A stretch of 64,000 bases of DNA from Thalassobacillus devorans (GCF_900176565.1 NZ_FXEH01000005.1:62001-126000), one strand, 5' to 3'; shown: positions 1 through 8,940, counted from the first letter of the stretch. A program made the numbers and translations. Notes: generated by a model not told the origin, from the letters alone.

Positions 1-1138
1 TCATAACGGAAGCAGACCATCCGAATAACTTTTTGCCATTGAAAACCACACCAATAGCATCATCATGCCCTAGAGAAGCAACCGTTCCCTGAATATTAGG
101 CTCAAATGGTTCCAGTTCTTTTTCTCCTCTGGCTAATACTTTTACGTTATGAGCTACTGTATCAGCCTGTTGAATAGCCATTTGTGCGGTTGGCGGGTAG
201 GGGCGATCTGTTTCTTCATTAATAATCAGCGCACAATCCCCTACAACGAATACGTCATCATAATCAGGGGTACGCATGTCTTCGCGTACTTTGACACGAC
301 CGCGCATAGCTTCAAAACCGGACTCTTCTACGATAGAGTTACCACGTACACCAGCAGCCCAAACGACCGTATTGGAAGGAATTTCGACTCGTTCTTCATC
401 TTTTTCATAGACGAGCCCTTTTGGAGTAACTTCTTTAATCATAGCACCGATTTTAAATTCTACACCGCGTGATTCCAAGGAATTCATCGCATACTCTACT
501 AGAGCAGGGTCAAAACCTGGAAGTGCTGTAGGTGCCGCTTCAACGTTAATGATTCTTACCTTTTCACGCGGAATGTCGTATTCCTTGCAAAGTTCTGGAA
601 CTCGGTTCGCTAATTCTCCAACAAACTCAATTCCAGTAAAGCCAGCTCCGCCTACTACGATGTTAAGCAGCTCTTCCCCTGGATCTTTGATATTATTGTA
701 TTTAGCAAAGTTGTATTCAATATGCTGACGGATCAAACGGGAACTGTTGATGTTACTGATTCCAAATGCATGCTCTTTCAATCCTGGAATTCCAAACGTC
801 TCCGCTTCAAAACCTAGTCCAATAACCAGGTAGTCATAGTCCAGAGTTGTATTCTCAAGCGTAACCTTTTTCTCATCAGGCTGAATCGAGAGCACTGTAT
901 CCTGGATGAAGTCAACTTTGCTTGTATCGACCACATCTTTGATTTGGATACGCGTACGGTCATGATGCAATGTACCGGCAGCATTTTCATGAAGCCAAGT
1001 AGTCTGGTAATGATAGCTGTGCTTATTGACTAGCTTGATGTTTGCTTCATTTACACCTAAACTCTTTTGCAATTTGACTGCAGTCATAATCCCGCCATAA
1101 CCGGCACCGAGAATGACAATATTAGGTTTCTTCATCAT
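1..1138 (-). CDS. yumB: Type II NADH dehydrogenase, YumB-like (3' end cut by window)
   Basis: This is the first 379 codons of a single-subunit, non-proton-pumping NADH:quinone oxidoreductase; the family is about 400 residues long, so only a short C-terminal part is missing beyond the window start. The N-terminus reads [16 protein letters not shown], the GxGxxG dinucleotide fold of the pyridine nucleotide-disulfide oxidoreductases. The reverse strand stays open over the whole stretch. The enzyme passes electrons from NADH to membrane quinone through FAD. The neighbour is yumC, divergently placed as in Bacillus subtilis. A Rex-like palindrome lies 66 bases upstream of the start, so regulation by the NADH/NAD ratio is likely. 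Family assignment is firm; yumB rather than the paralogue yjlD rests on the neighbourhood. Confidence 0.9.
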   Translation of the reverse strand, partial: MMKKPNIVILGAGYGGIMTAVKLQKSLGVNEANIKLVNKHSYHYQTTWLHENAAGTLHHDRTRIQIKDVVDTSKVDFIQDTVLSIQPDEKKVTLENTTLDYDYLVIGLGFEAETFGIPGLKEHAFGISNINSSRLIRQHIEYNFAKYNNIKDPGEELLNIVVGGAGFTGIEFVGELANRVPELCKEYDIPREKVRIINVEAAPTALPGFDPALVEYAMNSLESRGVEFKIGAMIKEVTPKGLVYEKDEERVEIPSNTVVWAAGVRGNSIVEESGFEAMRGRVKVREDMRTPDYDDVFVVGDCALIINEETDRPYPPTAQMAIQQADTVAHNVKVLARGEKELEPFEPNIQGTVASLGHDDAIGVVFNGKKLFGWSASVM

Positions 1139-1457
1139 AATCACTTCCAATTAGTATTTTTCTGCATGTTTTCCTACGCTGCTTCATAGAGATATACAAT
1201 GTATGTGACAGTTTTCACACATGATTCCATAAAAAAAGAGCAGAATCATCTGTTATTTTGTCACAAAATCGTAATAACTTTTTCTAGTCACCATCTTAGA
1301 CTCTTTTAAAATAATTTTCAACCCTTTCTTTATTAATCCGAATGTTAAGAATTTTCCTTTTTGCGTAATTGGAATAATTCCACAAGAGCCCATAAGGTTT
1401 TGTTTTATGATAAAATGGAAAAGGCTGCACAATTTAGTTGGAATAGGGGGAAGAGTT
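1139..1457. other. Intergenic region between divergent yumB and yumC
   Basis: About 320 bases carry the divergent promoters of yumB and yumC and the Rex-like site at 1204-1219. A second partly symmetric stretch, TTTTGTCACAAAA near 1255-1267, could be a weaker half of the same control region. I see no coding capacity beyond the start-shifted extension of yumC. Confidence 0.5.
1204..1219. promoter_or_regulatory. Candidate Rex operator upstream of yumB
   Basis: The 16 bases TGTGACAGTTTTCACA are a TGTGA-N6-TCACA palindrome 66 bases before the yumB start. The known Rex consensus in Firmicutes is TTGTGAA-N4-TTCACAA, and the core here differs at one position. A CRP/FNR-type protein would also fit. 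The link to an NADH dehydrogenase gene favours Rex. This is inference from motif and context. Confidence 0.5.
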
Positions 1458-2447
1458 ATGAGTAAAAAAGTACATGACATTACGGTCATCGGGGGAGGAC
1501 CGGTCGGCTTATTTACTGCATTTTATGGTGGAATGAGGCAAGCAAGTGTAAATATTATAGAAAGTCTGCCAGAACTTGGCGGACAATTGACTGCCTTATA
1601 TCCGGAGAAGTATATCTATGATGTCGCAGGCTTTCCTAAGGTAAGAGCTCAGGAGCTTGTTGATAATCTAAAACAACAAGCGATGGCTTTCAATCCTACT
1701 GTTTCTCTGGATCAAGCTGTGGAGAAAATAGAAAGATTAGAGGATGAAACGTTCAAGCTGACTACGACAAAGGGAGAGCATTATTCCAGAACTATTATTA
1801 TTACAGCTGGTAATGGCGCGTTCAGCCCGCGTAAACTGGAGCTTCCTAATTGTTCCGATTACGAAGGAGTAAACCTTCATTACCACGTGCCCGATATGAA
1901 TAAATTCGCAGGGAAGAAAGTAATGGTTTGCGGGGGTGGAGATTCTGCTGTCGACTGGGCTTTAATGCTGGAACCCATTGCAGATGAAGTTACACTCGTA
2001 CACCGGCGCGATAAATTCCGCGCTCATGAACATAGTGTGGAGAAATTGATGGCATCATCTGTCAATGTCAAGACACCATTTGCCCCGGAAGAAGTAATTG
2101 GCGAGGACTGCATCAGACAGGTTGTCCTTAAAGAGACGAAGGGTGACCGTGTGGAAACTACTGATGTTGATGACCTCATCATCAACTACGGATTCATATC
2201 TTCCTTAGGTCCGATTAAAGAATGGGATCTCGAAATAGAAAAAAACAGCATTGTCGTCAATTCAAAAATGGAAACGAACATCCCTGGCATTTATGCAGCG
2301 GGTGATATTTGTACCTACCCTGGCAAAGTAAAACTTATTGCCTCCGGCTTCGGTGAAGGTCCAACCGCTGTGAACAATGCAAAAGCATATATGGATCCTG
2401 ACGCAAGAGTACAACCGAAACACTCAACCAGTATGTTCGGACAATAA
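1458..2447 (+). CDS. yumC: Ferredoxin/flavodoxin--NADP+ reductase, YumC type
   Basis: A 329-residue thioredoxin-reductase-like flavoprotein that exchanges electrons between NADPH and ferredoxin or flavodoxin. FAD-binding GGGPVGLF lies near residues 12-19, the NADP-binding GGGDSAVDW in the middle, and the second FAD motif [13 protein letters not shown] near the C-terminus. The redox CxxC of true thioredoxin reductases is absent, as expected for this class. Length matches the Bacillus subtilis protein (about 332). I place the start at the ATG preceded by AGGGGGAAGAGTT; an in-frame ATG 51 bases upstream has no ribosome site. A strong terminator follows. Confidence 0.95.
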   Translation: MSKKVHDITVIGGGPVGLFTAFYGGMRQASVNIIESLPELGGQLTALYPEKYIYDVAGFPKVRAQELVDNLKQQAMAFNPTVSLDQAVEKIERLEDETFKLTTTKGEHYSRTIIITAGNGAFSPRKLELPNCSDYEGVNLHYHVPDMNKFAGKKVMVCGGGDSAVDWALMLEPIADEVTLVHRRDKFRAHEHSVEKLMASSVNVKTPFAPEEVIGEDCIRQVVLKETKGDRVETTDVDDLIINYGFISSLGPIKEWDLEIEKNSIVVNSKMETNIPGIYAAGDICTYPGKVKLIASGFGEGPTAVNNAKAYMDPDARVQPKHSTSMFGQ

Positions 2448-2460
2448 ATTGAAATGACAG

Positions 2461-2491
2461 AAGCCGCGATTCTTTGGAGTCGCGGCTTTAT
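2461..2491 (+). terminator. Rho-independent terminator of yumC
   Basis: AAGCCGCGA and TCGCGGCTT pair around a short loop and are followed by a T-rich stretch just after the yumC stop. Confidence 0.9.
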
Positions 2492-2520
2492 TATAAAGAA
2501 ACACTCTTGGTTTATTTCGG

Positions 2521-3132
2521 TTATTTCAGCTCAATTTTGACCTTATGGCTACCATCTTCAGTGGAGTTTTCGTTTTCAGCTATACTTGATTTCCAATTTA
2601 ACTCAATCCACTCTATATCAGCGGCTTTACCATTCTCAGGATAGAAAATAAGCTGCCCTTCTTTTTTCTCTTCTTCATGGAGATCTCCTCCTATATCATC
2701 AGAAAAAATCTCATCAGCCTCTACTTTTTCACCTGTTGAAGTGACTAAAATAGATTCATCTATATTTGTAGAATAGACGTTAGAGGCCGAATTGTTTTCC
2801 ACCTTTATAGTCATACCCAGAACCGATGTGGACACTCGTTCTCCTTCATCATTAATCATAGGAGCATCATCGCTTACACCGATATCCTGAATCGTATAGC
2901 TTACCTCTTCAAATTCTTCGGATGCTCTTACCTCTTCATAGTAAGTCCATGTATCCCCTGGTGCCTCTTCTTTTGTTTCTTCACGATGACTATTTTCCTC
3001 CTGCGTATCTTCATTCATTTCCGTCGTTTTATTGTTATTATCATCTGTTTTATCTACTTTTTCGTCTATATTGCAGGCAGATAATATCAGCATAATAGCT
3101 AAAATATAAAATGTTTGAAAAAAGAGATTCAT
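2521..3132 (-). CDS. Lipoprotein with probable DUF4352-like domain
   Basis: A 203-residue predicted lipoprotein. A hydrophobic signal peptide ends in the lipobox LSAC at about residues 17-20, so the mature protein should be anchored outside the membrane by Cys20. Residues about 25-60 are a low-complexity acidic linker rich in Asp, Glu, Asn and Thr. The C-terminal part (SYTIQDIGVSDD, then GMTIKVENNSASNVYST) resembles the immunoglobulin-like DUF4352 fold of secreted Gram-positive proteins. It has a good ribosome site (AAGGAG) and stands alone between yumC and yutM. Function unknown; the domain call is from pattern only. Confidence 0.7.
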   Translation of the reverse strand: MNLFFQTFYILAIMLILSACNIDEKVDKTDDNNNKTTEMNEDTQEENSHREETKEEAPGDTWTYYEEVRASEEFEEVSYTIQDIGVSDDAPMINDEGERVSTSVLGMTIKVENNSASNVYSTNIDESILVTSTGEKVEADEIFSDDIGGDLHEEEKKEGQLIFYPENGKAADIEWIELNWKSSIAENENSTEDGSHKVKIELK

Positions 3133-3239
3133 TCTTTAACTCCTTTAGTCTTGTTTTGATAAAGTAACACCTAACCCTATTTTAATAAAGGAGGCATTTA
3201 CATAGTTACTATAAATTATTAAAACTGTTTTAATCCATA

Positions 3240-3293
3240 ACAAAAGCCCCCTTACAATGAAGTTTATCACTCACTGTTAAGAGGGCCTTCAGG
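3240..3293 (-). terminator. Hairpin terminator downstream of yutM
   Basis: On the minus strand AAGGCCCTCTTA and TAAGGGGGCTT pair, extended by an inner CAGTGA/TTCATTG stem, and are followed by TTTGTT. It ends the yutM transcript. Confidence 0.7.
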
Positions 3294-3358
3294 AAGAGCT
3301 GTTTTATATTGCCATGACCATATATCAATTAAAAAGGATTTTCCTCGATTACTTAAGT

Positions 3359-3721
3359 TCAGCAGTTTTCATCAGGGGTCCCGGCATTTGTGGCAGTTTT
3401 GAATGACGAACCACAGCCGCATGAAACGATAGCGTTCGGATTATCTATCGTAAAACCTCCGCCCATCATATTCTGCTTAAAATCGATGGTGGTACCTTCG
3501 ATAATCGGCACATCTTGACGATGGATGACGACAGGAATGCCATTAGCATCTTCTAATACATCCAGCTCTTCGTTGATATCCTCTTCAAAACCCATCGCGT
3601 AGGATAACCCACTGCAGCCTCCACCTTTGACACCAAAGCGTAGACGAATATTTTCTGTTTCTTCTTCTTTCATCATTTCTTTAATCTGCGAGCTGGCAGC
3701 ATCCGTAATATTGAGAATCAT
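3359..3721 (-). CDS. yutM: HesB/IscA-type iron-sulfur cluster carrier (YutM/ErpA-like)
   Basis: A 120-residue A-type Fe-S carrier that receives clusters from the SUF scaffold and delivers them to apoproteins in the cytoplasm. The conserved cysteines are present: one in GGGCSGLSY (about residue 36) and two in SCGCGSSF (about residues 101-103), the C-x(n)-C-x-C pattern of the family. A C-terminal tail beyond the CGC motif is slightly longer than usual and ends in ENC, a fourth Cys. The gene lies beside dapF, yuzB, yuzD and the Nfu-type yutI, the conserved Bacillus grouping. Start is the ATG behind AAGGGGAG. Confidence 0.93.
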   Translation of the reverse strand: MILNITDAASSQIKEMMKEEETENIRLRFGVKGGGCSGLSYAMGFEEDINEELDVLEDANGIPVVIHRQDVPIIEGTTIDFKQNMMGGGFTIDNPNAIVSCGCGSSFKTATNAGTPDENC

Positions 3722-3791
3722 CCGTGTCTCCCCTTTCGTTTCGTTATAATCAGTATACTAAACAATTCCATCCACATTCAAATGTGCGGAA

Positions 3792-4643
3792 TTAATAATG
3801 GTAAGTTCCTTCTGCGATGATTGCTGCCGGGCCAGTCATCCATACCCGGTCTTCTTCATCCCAGCGGATGACCAGATCGCCTCCACTTAGATGCACGAGG
3901 ATCTCGGAATTTTTTTGCGCATAGCCATTCAGGACGGCTGCTACCCCGGCTGCACATGCCCCTGTACCACAGGCCTGAGTAACACCAGAACCTCTTTCCC
4001 ATACACGGAAATGCATTTCCTGTTCTGAAACGACTTCAACAAATTCAACATTAACTCCTTCGGGAAAACGCTGGTCTTCCGTGATTATTGGTCCTAACTC
4101 ATAAAGTGGTGCAGTTTGAATATCTTCAACAAAGAAAACAGCATGGGGATTTCCCATCGACACAGCTGTCAATTCGAGAGGGTGGTGACTGACTTCAAAT
4201 TGTTCCGCTACTACTTGTTCCGTTTCTGGACCTGCCATTGGAATGAGGGAACGCTCTAGCATCGGTTTCCCCATATCGATAGTAATACCCGTAACTTCCT
4301 TAGCTTCCACCGAAACAGAAGCCTCTACAATCCCAGATCTTGCTTCAATTTTAAAAGAAGTTTCTTCGACCAGCCCATATTCATAAGCATATTTCGCCAC
4401 ACAACGAAGCCCGTTTCCACAATTTCTGCCTTCGGAGCCATCTTTATTGAAGATACGCATACCGACCTCTGCCTGGTCGCTCGGATGAATGAGAATAAGA
4501 CCATCGGAGCCGAGGCCTGTATGGATATCCGAGACCTTTCTGGCCAGCGCCGGCAAAATATCTTCTTCTAAATTAAATTTAAATGTATCAATGAATATGT
4601 AGTTATTGCCCAACCCATGCATTTTAATAAATGGTATTTCCAT
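3792..4643 (-). CDS. dapF: Diaminopimelate epimerase
   Basis: Interconverts LL- and meso-2,6-diaminopimelate in lysine and peptidoglycan synthesis. Both catalytic cysteines of this cofactor-independent epimerase are visible: Cys75 in GRNCGNGLRC and the second in QACGTGACAAG near residue 225. The N-terminal MHGLGNNYIF motif is typical. Length (about 283) is normal. I prefer the ATG at 4643; an in-frame GTG nine bases upstream also exists, but AGGG is too close to it. The gene follows the yuzB and yuzD genes in the same orientation. Confidence 0.95.
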   Translation of the reverse strand: MEIPFIKMHGLGNNYIFIDTFKFNLEEDILPALARKVSDIHTGLGSDGLILIHPSDQAEVGMRIFNKDGSEGRNCGNGLRCVAKYAYEYGLVEETSFKIEARSGIVEASVSVEAKEVTGITIDMGKPMLERSLIPMAGPETEQVVAEQFEVSHHPLELTAVSMGNPHAVFFVEDIQTAPLYELGPIITEDQRFPEGVNVEFVEVVSEQEMHFRVWERGSGVTQACGTGACAAGVAAVLNGYAQKNSEILVHLSGGDLVIRWDEEDRVWMTGPAAIIAEGTYHY

Positions 4644-4672
4644 CTCTGCCACATCCCTGATTCATTATGATG

Positions 4673-4702
4673 AGAAAGGCTCTGCTTGAGCCTTCCTTTT
4701 TA
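4673..4702. other. Small hairpin in the dapF upstream region
   Basis: AAGGCTC and GAGCCTT form a short stem in front of dapF with CCTTTTTAT on the plus-strand side. It could be a weak terminator or leader structure. No transcript on the plus strand is expected here, so its role is unclear. Confidence 0.3.
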
Positions 4703-4745
4703 TAGCGAAAAAACTTGTGTTAGAACAGTCAAACTCTCGATGAAG

Positions 4746-4780
4746 TAAAAAATAAGCCGTACAACTGGTGCACGGCTTTC
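4746..4780 (-). terminator. Terminator downstream of yuzB
   Basis: On the minus strand AAGCCGT and ACGGCTT pair around GCACCAGTTGT and are followed by ATTTTTTA, directly after the yuzB stop. Confidence 0.8.
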
Positions 4781-4808
4781 CGCTGCTTTTCACCATGAGA
4801 ACAGGCAC

Positions 4809-5045
4809 TTAAAAAAGGGGATTCTCTTCTAGGTGCTGATAAATGTTTTCCACAAGCTCTTCAGCACTATCTGCCGTAACCCGTTCTCCATTGACTAAAG
4901 CAAACAAACTCTGGGCGCATAGCCCACAATGGCTTAAACAGCCATACTCTATAACATCAAGATCCGGATCCTTTTCCAGCTCTTCCATAGCCTTTTGGGA
5001 ACCACTTGCTAAGTTGTTAATACAAAATTCAATAATCGGATTCAT
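4809..5045 (-). CDS. yuzB: YuzB family protein (DUF1450)
   Basis: A 78-residue protein nearly identical in layout to Bacillus subtilis YuzB ([16 protein letters not shown] at the N-terminus, QHLEEN near the end). Four cysteines, one near residue 8 and three in the [13 protein letters not shown] block, suggest metal or cluster binding, in keeping with the Fe-S genes around it, but no activity is known. The start is the ATG preceded by GAGGTGACGCAG; an in-frame GTG nine bases upstream overlaps that ribosome site and is less likely. Confidence 0.88.
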   Translation of the reverse strand: MNPIIEFCINNLASGSQKAMEELEKDPDLDVIEYGCLSHCGLCAQSLFALVNGERVTADSAEELVENIYQHLEENPLF

Positions 5046-5129
5046 CTGCGTCACCTCTTCATCCTAGATGAATCCCCCACTAATCATCAATATTATCATA
5101 TCCAGTTTTATTCGGACAACACTGATGTT

Positions 5130-5459
5130 TTAAGAAACAGGCTGAAAACCTTTTTCATCGAGTACCTGATAAATAGTTTTCAACCTGGGGTTCCCTTCCC
5201 CGACAATTTCCCCATCCAAAACCACCAATGGATAAAATAATTCATCATCCAGCAACTGCTGAATATAATGCTGGTGTTCTTCATTTTTAGGATTCGAATA
5301 AATATCAATATATTTATAATGAATGCCATCTTCGCCATACTTTCTTGAGATAGCCGCTTGCAGCCATTCATACGTTTCTTTTGAACCAGGTGAGTTGACA
5401 CAACTGGCACACACCTGATCCGCCCCATACACAACAAGCTGTACAGAATCTTTCTTCAT
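5130..5459 (-). CDS. yuzD: YuzD family thioredoxin-like protein (DUF1462)
   Basis: A 109-residue protein of the YuzD family with a thioredoxin/glutaredoxin-like outline: a beta strand (VQLVVYGADQ), a CxxC motif at Cys17-Cys20 (CASC), and a C-terminal LVVLDGEIVGEG resembling the cis-Pro region. The role is unknown; position next to yuzB and yutI points to a redox or Fe-S assembly function. Start is ATG behind GGAGGCGGTTAC. Confidence 0.85.
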   Translation of the reverse strand: MKKDSVQLVVYGADQVCASCVNSPGSKETYEWLQAAISRKYGEDGIHYKYIDIYSNPKNEEHQHYIQQLLDDELFYPLVVLDGEIVGEGNPRLKTIYQVLDEKGFQPVS

Positions 5460-5549
5460 GTAACCGCCTCCACAATTGTTCTGAACCTATATTTCCATTT
5501 TACAAAATAACCAAAAAAAGATAAAATGAAAATAGTTCTCAATACACTC

Positions 5550-5704
5550 AAAAGCGGAGGCGACCGCTCAGCGGCGATTGGACTGGACTGAACCGTAGGA
5601 GATAAAGAAGACACAAAGAGCGTAGCGATTTGATGTCGCCTTATCGTACGGAGGTGAAGGAAGTACACGAGACGCTGGGAGCCGTAGCTAGATGCCATTA
5701 TGTC
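5550..5704. repeat. Intergenic repeat element, unit 1 (GCGGAGGCGACCGCTC family)
   Basis: A noncoding unit beginning AAAAGCGGAGGCGACCGCTC and running through hairpin-rich sequence to about 5700, sitting between yuzD and yutI. Similar GC-rich intergenic elements are known to be dispersed in many Bacillales genomes; that relation is from memory of the sequence style. GCGG and CCGC at its start can form a small stem. No reading frame here looks real. Confidence 0.6.
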
Positions 5705-5753
5705 AAAAGCGGAGGCGACCGCTCCGTGACAGTCGTGCCGTACACAAGAGAAC
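5705..5753. repeat. Intergenic repeat element, partial unit 2
   Basis: The same 20 bases AAAAGCGGAGGCGACCGCTC recur exactly, 155 bases after the first copy and in the same orientation. Similarity to unit 1 is lost after this block, so it is a truncated second copy or a shared end. Confidence 0.6.
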
Positions 5754-5839
5754 ATGGCTATAGAGATATTAAAACCAATAGATAGATTTTTATTTCTATC
5801 CGTTTTATAATGTGAATATGAGAAAGGGGAAGATTGCTT

Positions 5840-6061
5840 ATGCAAACGCAGGTCCAAGAAGTACTGAATAAGCTACGTCCATTTTTACTTCGTGACGGTG
5901 GGGATGTGGAATTAGTGGATGTGGAAGAAGGAATTGTCCGTCTACGTCTAATGGGTGCATGCGGAAGCTGCCCAAGTTCTACCATCACATTGAAAGCTGG
6001 TATTGAACGCGCACTTGTCGAAGAAGTACCTGGTATCCGTGAGGTAGAACAGGTATTCTAA
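5840..6061 (+). CDS. yutI: Nfu-type iron-sulfur scaffold protein (NifU C-terminal domain)
   Basis: A 73-residue stand-alone NifU C-terminal domain. The CxxC cluster ligand is in GACGSCPSS, and the strand [15 protein letters not shown] is typical. Two proteins form a dimer that holds a 4Fe-4S cluster between the two CxxC pairs for transfer to target proteins. The ATG is preferred over an in-frame TTG six bases upstream because of the spacing from AAGGGGA. It faces away from yuzD across the repeat elements and has its own terminator. Confidence 0.92.
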   Translation: MQTQVQEVLNKLRPFLLRDGGDVELVDVEEGIVRLRLMGACGSCPSSTITLKAGIERALVEEVPGIREVEQVF

Positions 6062-6080
6062 GCACATAATTTAAATACTC

Positions 6081-6114
6081 AGGGGCTGTCCCACAAGGAT
6101 AGCCCCTTTCTTTT
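6081..6114 (+). terminator. Terminator of yutI
   Basis: GGGGCTGTCC and a matching AGGATAGCCCC arm flank a CACA loop and are followed by TTTCTTTT. Confidence 0.9.
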
Positions 6115-6157
6115 ATGCTCATCTGCTTCACTTCTAAATAACCTCTATTATTACGAA

Positions 6158-7123
6158 TCAGTTCACGGGCGTTTTTGGCATTTCGCCATTGAGAACCTTC
6201 CAGGTATTCTCCAGGCACAGTTCCATCATAGCTGTTCGAGTTTCCGTACTTGCCGATCCAATATGAGGAAGACACACCACTTGATCCAGCTCTAAAAGCG
6301 GATGATCCGCATCGATTGGCTCTTTTTCAAATACATCCAATCCCGCAGACTTCACTTCTCCACTAACCAGAGCTTCGTATAAGGCACGTTCATCCACTAG
6401 CGCTCCCCGGGAAGCATTAACAAAAATAGCACTGCTTTTCATTTTTTTAAAGGCTTCCTGATTAAACATGCCTCTTGTTTCTTCCGTCAATGGTGCCAAG
6501 CAAACCACATAATCAGCTTTCTCTAGTAAATCATCAAAGCTATGATAAGAAGCTCCAAGCTCTCTTTCCGCATCTTCTTTGCGGGAGCGGTTATGATAAA
6601 GAATTTCCATGCCGAAACCCTTAGCCCTGCGTGCTACTGCCTGGCCTATTCTCCCCATACCTACAATACCGATCGATTTATGATGGACATCGGTACCAGC
6701 CATAAATAACGGCGACCAGTTCTCCCATTTACCTTCTTTAATATGCTTGTTCGCTTCAACAATCCTGCGTGCGGACGCCATCAACAAGGCAAATGTCAAG
6801 TCGGCTGTTGTTTCCGTTAGAACATCAGGAGTATTGGTTATCTGAATTGCATGTTTATCAGCAGCCTGAATGTCTACATTGTCATATCCTACTGCCATAT
6901 TGGCGATAATTTTCAGGTGTTTCCCCTGGTCCATCAACTCATCGTCAACTTGATCGGTGAGCATGGTAATCAGCCCATCACACTGCCCAGCCTCCTGTAA
7001 AAGCCTTGTCCGGTCTACTGGCTCCTCTTCACTGCCCCACATGGTTATCTCCATGTTTTCTCTGAACTTATCCACAACCTCGTCTGGCAGCTTGCGAGCT
7101 ATAAACACCTTAGGTTTTTCCAT
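6158..7123 (-). CDS. D-isomer-specific 2-hydroxyacid dehydrogenase (glyoxylate/hydroxypyruvate reductase type)
   Basis: A 321-residue NAD(P)H-dependent dehydrogenase reducing 2-oxoacids such as glyoxylate or hydroxypyruvate. The Rossmann motif GIVGMGRIGQAVA starts near residue 150. The catalytic Arg is in NASRGALVDE, the Glu in FEKEP, and the His in CLPHIGSAS, the complete set for the family. A related paralogue lies at 36678-37640 with the same GxGRIG and PHxGSAS motifs. The gene is monocistronic with a good ribosome site (GAAGGGGATTAGT). The exact substrate cannot be read from the sequence. Confidence 0.88.
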   Translation of the reverse strand: MEKPKVFIARKLPDEVVDKFRENMEITMWGSEEEPVDRTRLLQEAGQCDGLITMLTDQVDDELMDQGKHLKIIANMAVGYDNVDIQAADKHAIQITNTPDVLTETTADLTFALLMASARRIVEANKHIKEGKWENWSPLFMAGTDVHHKSIGIVGMGRIGQAVARRAKGFGMEILYHNRSRKEDAERELGASYHSFDDLLEKADYVVCLAPLTEETRGMFNQEAFKKMKSSAIFVNASRGALVDERALYEALVSGEVKSAGLDVFEKEPIDADHPLLELDQVVCLPHIGSASTETRTAMMELCLENTWKVLNGEMPKTPVN

Positions 7124-7190
7124 TACTAATCCCCTTCCCTCATTTAAGAAAATCTTACCACTGATTTTAGCATAAGCTCCTCAGTAAAAG

Positions 7191-7231
7191 AAAAGACTTC
7201 CCATCATCCTAGGTGGATGTGGGAAGTTTTT
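7191..7231 (-). terminator. Terminator downstream of yutH
   Basis: AAACTTCCCACATCCA pairs with GGATGATGGGAAGTCTTTT on the minus strand right at the yutH stop; a long near-perfect stem that can work in both directions. Confidence 0.8.
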
Positions 7232-8195
7232 ACCAATCAAGCACAGGAATTTTCAATGGCGCCGGATTAATCCCTAACGAATGGAAGAAATGGCGGAGTT
7301 GTTTTTCATATCGCTTCTGCCGCTTGAAAAGGATCCTTGTTTCTTTTAATAACGCTTCATCAAAAGGATTCTGATAGACTTCATCAAACTTATCGAGGAT
7401 ATGAACCGGGAATAGCAGCCGGGCATATACTAATCGCAAACCAAATATGGAAAACGGAGACCTCGTGTGGTAATTGTAAAAAAATGAAGTTAAATGTTCA
7501 GGAGAACGTTCCCTCAGCATATAATTTCTCAATGCTTCCGCCAAATCCCGGGCCGGATGATCATATCTTAATTCATCAAACCATAATAGCTGCTTCTTAT
7601 CAGATAGATATCTGTCAAAAGTAAATGTTGCCTGGTCCTTTCTTTGGTGGCGGGTTTCCTGTTCACTTTCTTGCACATACTGGATAGCATTTTCTCCTAA
7701 GCCAATAATATAAGGGGCAGTATCGACCCACAATCGATGCATTTCACCTACCGGCCTCTGTGCATGCCAATGACGGATTCCAGCTTCAAACTGGTCGATT
7801 CGGTTCCCCCATAATGTTTTCCATTGTCCATAGGTTGATATGCCAGGAAGATGATAAGGATAAGAAGAGCCGAGTTCATGAAAATCCGCTAACCTCTGGG
7901 CAGAAAACGGCAGCTGCCAGGAGGAATCAGGTTTAGCTTTAGCAATCACATAGTGACGTTGATTTTTGTTAATTTGATAACGGCTTTCCTCGATAGGAAT
8001 TGGACTTACGATATTTTTAAACCCACCCTGCTGCAAAAACTCACAGGCATGCTGCAATTCTTGGTATATTCCTTCTCGGCCATGTGCTGGAATGACAAAA
8101 TACACCTCCCCATTATGAAAATAACCGGGGGTCTGATCAAACTCCACAATGGCGGCGTTTGAGATGTCGATATAATCTGCTATAATTTCTTCCAC
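7230..8195 (-). CDS. yutH: Spore coat protein of the YutH/CotS kinase-like family
   Basis: About 321 residues resembling the spore-coat-associated YutH, a relative of CotS and CotI with a degenerate aminoglycoside-phosphotransferase fold. LADFHELG and LWVDTAPYIIG sit where the kinase fold has its conserved elements, and WFDELRYDHPARDLAEALR corresponds to the segment after the catalytic loop. Catalytic residues are not clearly kept. The start is uncertain: I chose the GTG behind TAGGAG; ATG codons at 8219 and 8216 and a GTG at 8249 are in frame but lack ribosome sites. It is divergent from yutG, as in related genomes. Confidence 0.8.
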   Translation of the reverse strand: MEEIIADYIDISNAAIVEFDQTPGYFHNGEVYFVIPAHGREGIYQELQHACEFLQQGGFKNIVSPIPIEESRYQINKNQRHYVIAKAKPDSSWQLPFSAQRLADFHELGSSYPYHLPGISTYGQWKTLWGNRIDQFEAGIRHWHAQRPVGEMHRLWVDTAPYIIGLGENAIQYVQESEQETRHQRKDQATFTFDRYLSDKKQLLWFDELRYDHPARDLAEALRNYMLRERSPEHLTSFFYNYHTRSPFSIFGLRLVYARLLFPVHILDKFDEVYQNPFDEALLKETRILFKRQKRYEKQLRHFFHSLGINPAPLKIPVLDW

Positions 8196-8327
8196 AGCAT
8201 ATACACTCCTATCCATCATGCTATAATAGACCAATACACCTAGCACCATGTTTTAAATTTTACCGGTCAGGGAAGCTTATTTTATAAAAGGGAGGTCAAT
8301 AGAGTATATATGAATGAGGTTAGAAAA

Positions 8328-8828
8328 ATGAGTCAATTAGAAAAAAAAGCACGTGAATGGTTAGTCGAACGTGGCGTAACCATAAATGATATTTCAGAGC
8401 TTGTCTATTACCTACAATCCAAATACCATGAGGATCTTACCATTGATGAATGTCGCTATAATGTAGAAAAGGTGCTTACGAAACGAGAGGTACAAAACGC
8501 AATACTCACAGGGATTCAATTAGATGTATTAGCCGAAAAAAAACAACTGGAAGAACCGTTGCAAGGGACAATCGATAAAGATGAAGGCTTGTATGGTGTC
8601 GATGAGATCATAGCGCTATCCATTGTCAATGTATACGGATCTATTGGTTTTACCAATTATGGTTTTATCGATAAACAAAAACCAGGGATTCTCAAAAAGC
8701 TGAATGATAAATCTACTGGAGAATGTCATACTTTCCTGGATGATATTGTAGGGGCCATTGCTGCTGCAGCTTCAAGCCGCCTTGCGCATAGTGCAGTCGG
8801 TGAAGAAGAAGCAGAAGATGATGAATAA
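8328..8828 (+). CDS. yutG: YutG, phosphatidylglycerophosphatase A family protein
   Basis: About 166 residues related to PgpA, which removes the terminal phosphate from phosphatidylglycerophosphate. The central ALSIVNVYGSIGFTNYGF and the acidic HTFLDDIVGAIAAAASSRLAH motif match the family; the Asp pair is the likely metal site. There are no obvious membrane spans, as in other YutG proteins. The start is the ATG preceded by GAGGTTAGAAAA; an upstream in-frame ATG at 8310 is 14 bases from GGGAGG and less likely. The tail is very acidic (EEEAEDDE). Confidence 0.82.
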   Translation: MSQLEKKAREWLVERGVTINDISELVYYLQSKYHEDLTIDECRYNVEKVLTKREVQNAILTGIQLDVLAEKKQLEEPLQGTIDKDEGLYGVDEIIALSIVNVYGSIGFTNYGFIDKQKPGILKKLNDKSTGECHTFLDDIVGAIAAAASSRLAHSAVGEEEAEDDE

Positions 8829-8899
8829 TAGTCTTTCAAGAGGGCTTGACGCCTTACGATAGATCTTTGGTATTTTTATGCTATAACTGTTCAATACAG

Positions 8900-8940
8900 A
8901 CAAAATGCCGTCTTTCCTTCTGGAATAGACGGCATTTTCA
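8900..8940. terminator. Bidirectional terminator between yutG and yutF
   Basis: AAAATGCCGTC and GACGGCATTTT form a perfect stem with A/T runs on both sides, serving the convergent yutG and yutF genes. Confidence 0.9.

Noticed and set aside
5456-5857. Minus-strand open frame of 133 codons over the intergenic repeat
   Set aside because: It overlaps the GCGGAGGCGACC repeat units, lacks a ribosome site and has no recognisable protein pattern; the repeat is noncoding.
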